Program-made: the position numbers and the translations under genes
NCBI RefSeq assembly: GCF_030817355.1
Contig: NZ_JAUSZH010000001.1
Location: 3,845,001-3,909,000, forward strand
Direction of reading: 5' to 3'
Source: Streptomyces sp. V1I1
Lineage (GTDB): Bacteria > Actinomycetota > Actinomycetes > Streptomycetales > Streptomycetaceae
DNA length: 64,000 nt
Shown here: piece after piece, positions 60,117 to 64,000 of the stretch
Numbering within the stretch: the stretch's first letter is position 1
How the letters are laid out: every line of letters starts with the position of its first letter
Notes under the pieces: generated by a model
What the model saw: only the letters and a program-made list of their open reading frames with translations
Database searches by the model: none
Told to the model about the DNA's origin: nothing

Positions 60117-61036
60117 GCGCACAGAACCCGCTCGTCCCGATCAGCCCGCTCTCCGGCCCGTTCTCCGGCCCGCTGGTCGGCAATGACTGGCTCGCGCCCC
60201 GGCTGGGTGCGCCGGGGCTGGTGGTCCTCGACGCCTCCGTGGGCGCGCACCGCGGCGCGGCGCATGGGGTATCCCCTGCTCGAAGAGCTTGGGTAAGGAT
60301 CCCGGGGGCACGGCCCTTCGACATCGACGGGGCGCTGTCCGACCATTCCAGCCCGCTGCCCCACACCATGCCCGGAGCCGGCCAATTCACGGAGGAGATG
60401 CGCTCCCTCGGCGTCGACGACGCCGACACCGTCGTCGTCTACGACGCCGCGGGAATCTATTCCAGCGCCCGGGCGTGGTGGATGCTGCGGGCGATGGGCT
60501 TCGACCGCGCCGCGGTGCTCGACGGTGGCCTGCCCGCCTGGGCCGCGGCCGGGCAGCCGCTGGAGGGCGGCGATCTCGTGGCCGCCTGGCCGCGCGGCGA
60601 CTTCACCGCACGGCCACGCGCGGGGCTGGTCGTCGGGAGCGGCGAGGTGGTGGCGGCCCTGGCCGACCCGGCCTCGGCCGTCTTCGACGCCCGCTCCCGG
60701 GAACGGTTCTCCGGCGCGGCCCCCGAACCCCGCCCGGGGCTGCGCGGCGGCCACATGCCCAACGCGTTGAACCTGCCCTTCGGGGAGACCCAGCACGGGG
60801 GCCGGATGCGCCCCGCGCCGGAGCTGCGTGCCGCCTTCTCCGACCTCTCCGGGGGCCGGGAGAAGATGGTCTTCAGCTGCGGGTCGGGCGTCACCGCCTG
60901 CATCCTGGCCCTCGGCGCCGAACTGGCCGGGTATCGCGAGCTGTCCGTGTACGACGGATCCTGGAGCGAATGGGGGCTGCCCTCGGATCTGCCCGTCGTA
61001 ACCGACGAAGCGGAGAGCGGGGGCCCGCTGCCGTGA
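60113..61036 (+). CDS. Rhodanese-type sulfurtransferase
   Basis: The 307-residue product has two rhodanese domains. The first has VVLDASVGAHRG, DDADTVVVYDAAGIYSSARA and WWMLRAMGFDRAAVLDGG; the second, active, has AVFDARSRERFSGAAPEPRP, GLRGGHMPNALNLPFG and the active loop MVFSCGSGVTACILALG with the persulfide Cys. This is the layout of thiosulfate or 3-mercaptopyruvate sulfurtransferases. TTG 60113 overlaps the preceding stop; there is a short low-complexity insertion (HGVSPARRAWVRI) in the first domain. Confidence 0.85.
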   Translation: MSAQNPLVPISPLSGPFSGPLVGNDWLAPRLGAPGLVVLDASVGAHRGAAHGVSPARRAWVRIPGARPFDIDGALSDHSSPLPHTMPGAGQFTEEMRSLGVDDADTVVVYDAAGIYSSARAWWMLRAMGFDRAAVLDGGLPAWAAAGQPLEGGDLVAAWPRGDFTARPRAGLVVGSGEVVAALADPASAVFDARSRERFSGAAPEPRPGLRGGHMPNALNLPFGETQHGGRMRPAPELRAAFSDLSGGREKMVFSCGSGVTACILALGAELAGYRELSVYDGSWSEWGLPSDLPVVTDEAESGGPLP

Positions 61037-61691
61037 CGGCATCCCTCTCAGTACGTCGGTGCTGTTCGCCCTGATCGCGGTGGCGCCCACCAGGTCACCA
61101 TGAAGCCCGTGCCACCAGGTTCAGGCCCGCAGCCGCGAGTGCTGGGGGGCCACATGAGTGCAACCACTGCGCCGTCCTGCGGAGCACCAAGCGAGCCTGT
61201 TTGGCCCGAGCCGCCCACGTCTATGGATCCTGTTGCTTGATTTCGGTCAATGGCCTTGCTGTCCGATGAGTCGTGGCCCGGGAGTCGTCCGAATCGGGCA
61301 GTCGGCGGTGGCACAAGGCCTGCGGCAGTGCCGATTGAGGCAAGGGAGTGATCAGCGCGATGTTGGTAGAGGTGGTGCAGACGGCGGAACTGTTCACCAA
61401 CGCCATGGTGCGCCCTTCAAGCGCGCGAACACGGACCGAGTCGATTTCGCACTGGGGCCAGTCCACGTGGTCGTCCACACCGAGCTGCTCGAGGACAACG
61501 CGGTGGGGCTCATGCCACACCGGCGCGGCGGTTCAGTCGGTAAGGAAGCGCTGCAGCACATGCCGAAAGGCGCCGAAGACCGGCGGGAGTTGCCACCAGG
61601 CAATAGCCGGCCACGGAGCCACGGCCTGAAACAGAAACATCCCACCACGAACGATCACTCATAAAGCGCCTTCCGAAGGAGCCCCGAACCG
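61037..61691. other. Intergenic stretch with a transposase trace
   Basis: Apart from the remnant at about 61340-61530 I see no gene in these 655 bases. Confidence 0.35.
61340..61530 (-). pseudogene. Transposase remnant (IS5/IS4-like)
   Basis: The minus strand encodes RVVLEQLGVDDHVDWPQCEI then DSVRVRALEGRT, resembling the segment before and at the first catalytic Asp of IS5-type transposases (L..LG..g.vDW..c.iDSv.VRA.kGG). Stops and frame changes occur on both sides. Confidence 0.4.
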
Positions 61692-62564
61692 ATGCCCAGA
61701 CGTTCTAGACGGCGTGTCGCCATGGCCATCGCCACCGCAAGCCTGATTGCAGCTGTTCCGCTGGTGGTCGCCGAGCCGGCGTTCGCACAGTACCCGCCGG
61801 CTCCCGGTGTTGTGATCGACGACGCCACCGTGGCCCCCGGTGATCCGATCAACTTCACCGCTACTGGCTTCCAGCCGGCCGAGCAGGTTGTCGCCAGCCT
61901 CGTCCCCGGCGCCGCCGCTGGAGCCGCGGCTGCGGCCGCACGTTCACTGAGGACATCGCCCTCGTCCGTCCAGCCCATTGCGGCGGCCACACCGAAGGGC
62001 GATGACTGCGATGACGGAGGAGACGGGGACACCGTTGTGCTCGGCACCTTCACCGCCGACGCCAACGGCATTGTGACTGGAACGGTCACCATCCCCGAGA
62101 GCGTCCCACCGGGCATCTACCTCTTCCAGCTCGTCGGCAGTACATCCGGAGTTACGGTGTCCGCGCGGGTGACCGTGACCGGTGACGCGAGCCCACCGCC
62201 CGGGGACTGTGACGGGAACGGACGGCCCGGCGACGGCGACGACGACGACGACCACGGCCGGCCCGGCGACGGCGACGGCGACCATGGCCGCCCGGGTGAC
62301 GGCGACGACGACCACGGCCGCCCGGGTGACGGCGACGGCGACGACGACCACGGCCGCCCCGGCAGCGGTAACGGCGACGACGACCACAGCCGCCCCGGCC
62401 ACGGCAACGGATCCGGTCACGGCAATGGCTCCTCGGGGCTCGCGGACACCGGTTCCTCAGATGCACCGGTGGCGCTGCTCACCGCGGCAGGTGGTCTGGT
62501 GCTTCTCGGCGGCGCGTCACTGGTGATCGCCAGGCGCCGGCGCACTCGCACTGAACGCGGCTGA
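61692..62564 (+). CDS. LAXTG-type cell-wall-anchored protein
   Basis: The 290-residue product has a signal peptide (VAMAIATASLIAAVPLVVAE, ending AFA-Q), an Ig-like beta domain (VVIDDATVAPGDPINFTATG, ESVPPGIYLFQLVGSTSGVT), an Asp/Gly/His/Pro repeat region (units of DGDDDHGRPG, about residues 175-240) and a C-terminal sorting signal: LADTG at about 250, a hydrophobic helix VALLTAAGGLVLLGGASLVI and a basic end RRRRTRTERG. LAXTG signals are substrates of class E sortases in Streptomyces. It probably sits on the hyphal surface. Confidence 0.85.
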   Translation: MPRRSRRRVAMAIATASLIAAVPLVVAEPAFAQYPPAPGVVIDDATVAPGDPINFTATGFQPAEQVVASLVPGAAAGAAAAAARSLRTSPSSVQPIAAATPKGDDCDDGGDGDTVVLGTFTADANGIVTGTVTIPESVPPGIYLFQLVGSTSGVTVSARVTVTGDASPPPGDCDGNGRPGDGDDDDDHGRPGDGDGDHGRPGDGDDDHGRPGDGDGDDDHGRPGSGNGDDDHSRPGHGNGSGHGNGSSGLADTGSSDAPVALLTAAGGLVLLGGASLVIARRRRTRTERG

Positions 62565-62574
62565 GCGGCCAACG

Positions 62575-64000
62575 ATGCCGTGGACCATCCACAAACTCTC
62601 GGACAGCACCGTTCTGTCCCACATCAACGGCCTGGTGCGACGGAACCACCGTCGTACCAGGCCGTTGATGTGGGCGGCGGCCGGCCTTCTCCTCGCCGGT
62701 TCGGGCTGGGTTCTCGTAACGGGCCTGTACGCCCGTAGCGAGCTGCTCGCGGCCCGACACGACCTGGAAACGCTGCGGAACACGGTGACGGCGCCCCCCT
62801 CGCCGGTCTCGACGGCTGGGGACACCACGGACCGCGGGGCGCGCACCGAAGCAGCGGCCCGTTCCGCTGCGGCGCACGCGGCCCGGGCACATCGGCTCAC
62901 CACCGGACCTGCGTGGTACGTGGCCGCGCATCTGCCCCGCCTCGGAGGCCCCCTCGAGACCTTCCGTGGTACGGCCAAGGCCGTCGACCGGCTGACCGGC
63001 GAGGTGCTGCCTGCCGTCGTACGCACCGTCGGCAACCTCACCGACGACGCAGGCGCCGGTGGCGGGCACCTGAACCTGTCCGAACTGCGCAGGGCCGCCC
63101 CGGCTCTGGAGCAGGCCTCACGCCAGGTGGCCGCAGCTCGCACGGAGGCCCACAGGTTGCCCCGCCGCACCTGGCTGCCCGCCGTGGACCGGGTCCGAGA
63201 CCAACTCCTCAGCCGGCTGGACCGGATGGCGCCCGCTTTGGAGGACGCCGCCACCGGCGCCCGGCTCCTGCCGCCGATGCTGGGGGCGGACGGTCCGCGG
63301 CGTTACCTCCTGGTGTTCCAGAACCCCGCAGAGTCGCGTGGAACCGGTGGGATGCCCGGTGCCCATGCCGTACTGACGGCCGACCGGGGGGCGCTGGAGC
63401 TGACGCATTTCGGAAGCGACGCCGAGATGGTGGGCGCTCGCCCCGAGGTGGACCTCGGTTCCGAATTCGCCGCCATGTACGGACGTGGCGATTCGGTGAA
63501 CACCTGGGCCAACTCCAACATGAGCCCGCACTTCCCCTACGCCGCGCGTATCTGGTCGGCCACCTGGCTCTACCAGAGCGGCGAGCGAGTCGACGGCGTA
63601 CTCGCACTGGATCCGGCCGCGCTGGCCCGGCTGCTCGCAGCCTCCGGCCCGGCGCTCACAGCCGACGGAACGGTCGTCACCGCGGACAACGTGGTGGATC
63701 TCAGCGAGCGAACCAACTACGTGACGCACACGGACCAGGTCAAGCGCAAGGCCTATCTGCTGGACGTGGCCCGAGCCGCCGCCGGGCGGTTGCTGACCGC
63801 CGCCGAGGATCCCCAGCGGCGGCCCTCGCTGCTCCTCGGTCTGTACGTGTTGCTGGGCAACGGGCAGGTGACCGCCTGGAGCGCCCACGCGAAGGAGCAG
63901 CAGGAGCTGGAATCACACCCGGTGGGCGGCTCCTTGCCGCGGCGTCCGGAGCCCTATGCCGGGCTGGTGGTCAACAACGCCGCCGGCACCAAGCTCGACT
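62575..64000 (+). CDS. DUF4012 family protein, 5' part
   Basis: The frame starts at ATG 62575 and is open to the end of the window (475 codons). An alternative start at 62668 lies after the large hairpin. It has one membrane helix (MWAAAGLLLAGSGWVLVTGL), a helical region (ARSELLAARHDLETLRNTVT), and the DUF4012 core RRYLLVFQNPAESRGTGGMP, EFAAMYGRGDSVNTWANSNM and DGVLALDPAALARLLAASGP. DUF4012 is related to the LytR/CpsA-like envelope proteins; its function is unknown. Confidence 0.8.
   Translation, partial: MPWTIHKLSDSTVLSHINGLVRRNHRRTRPLMWAAAGLLLAGSGWVLVTGLYARSELLAARHDLETLRNTVTAPPSPVSTAGDTTDRGARTEAAARSAAAHAARAHRLTTGPAWYVAAHLPRLGGPLETFRGTAKAVDRLTGEVLPAVVRTVGNLTDDAGAGGGHLNLSELRRAAPALEQASRQVAAARTEAHRLPRRTWLPAVDRVRDQLLSRLDRMAPALEDAATGARLLPPMLGADGPRRYLLVFQNPAESRGTGGMPGAHAVLTADRGALELTHFGSDAEMVGARPEVDLGSEFAAMYGRGDSVNTWANSNMSPHFPYAARIWSATWLYQSGERVDGVLALDPAALARLLAASGPALTADGTVVTADNVVDLSERTNYVTHTDQVKRKAYLLDVARAAAGRLLTAAEDPQRRPSLLLGLYVLLGNGQVTAWSAHAKEQQELESHPVGGSLPRRPEPYAGLVVNNAAGTKLD
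62620..62672. promoter_or_regulatory. 24-base-pair hairpin at the start of the DUF4012 frame
   Basis: Bases 62620-62643 (starting CACATCAACGGCCTGGT) pair with 62649-62672 around a 5-base loop, with a single G-T pair and no other mismatch. It lies 56 bases after the LAXTG gene stop and ends at the alternative start ATG 62668. It could be the terminator of the LAXTG gene or a control element of the next one. Confidence 0.7.

Overview
The window is high-GC actinobacterial DNA and is almost certainly from a Streptomyces chromosome. The strongest indicators are a complete ramC-ramS-ramA-ramB/ramR locus for the SapB-type morphogenetic lanthipeptide, several ANTAR and STAS regulators, a SigB/SigF-type sigma factor, KilB-like proteins, a LAXTG-type wall-anchored protein and an actinomycete phospholipase A2.

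Region 1 (1-17 kb) is a stress and osmotic-response neighbourhood. It holds small hydrophobic membrane proteins, two CsbD-like proteins, a PRC-barrel protein, three paralogues of an unnamed helical family, a coupled STAS / acetyltransferase-like / GAF-ANTAR / GAF-ANTAR set, a SigB-type sigma factor, a PAP2-lipid kinase fusion, an Asp23 protein and YihY/BrkB membrane proteins. It contains an internal duplication (4.7-5.2 kb against 6.9-7.35 kb) and fragments of further Asp23 and BrkB genes.

Region 2 (17.3-46.1 kb) looks like accreted mobile DNA. Three copies of the 3' half of a tRNA-Gly(CCC) gene, at 17391, 23078 and 46043, divide it, with a possible fourth scar at 44319. Short core copies lie at 18499 and 20431, and arm-like direct repeats precede most cores. 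No intact integrase is present, only a tyrosine-recombinase remnant at 36.2 kb. The cargo includes a Ser/Thr kinase, two KilB-like proteins, a GntR/membrane-protein pair with palindromic operators, a STAS-ANTAR regulator with a divergent winged-helix regulator, a LysR/TSUP pair, an HTTM-DUF5819 pair, a frameshifted ice-binding protein and the ram locus. In the ram locus, RamC modifies the RamS precursor, RamA/RamB export the product, and RamR is the expected activator.

Region 3 (46.1-64 kb) starts with a cytochrome P450 and a VOC protein. A polymorphic-toxin locus read on the minus strand follows: a 5'-truncated toxin with a C-terminal nuclease-like domain, three tandem Imm49-type immunity genes (one frameshifted) and a terminal toxin/immunity chimera. 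After it come an IS5-type insertion sequence with a passenger gene, secreted phospholipase A2, CAP and serine-hydrolase-like proteins, a rhodanese, a LAXTG surface protein and a DUF4012 protein that runs off the end.

Many genes, mostly in regions 2 and 3, carry single-base frameshifts or are fragments. Either this is decaying accessory DNA or some of the frameshifts are sequencing errors in GC-rich runs; the sequence alone cannot separate these. All calls come from reading the sequence and from family knowledge; no database search was run.
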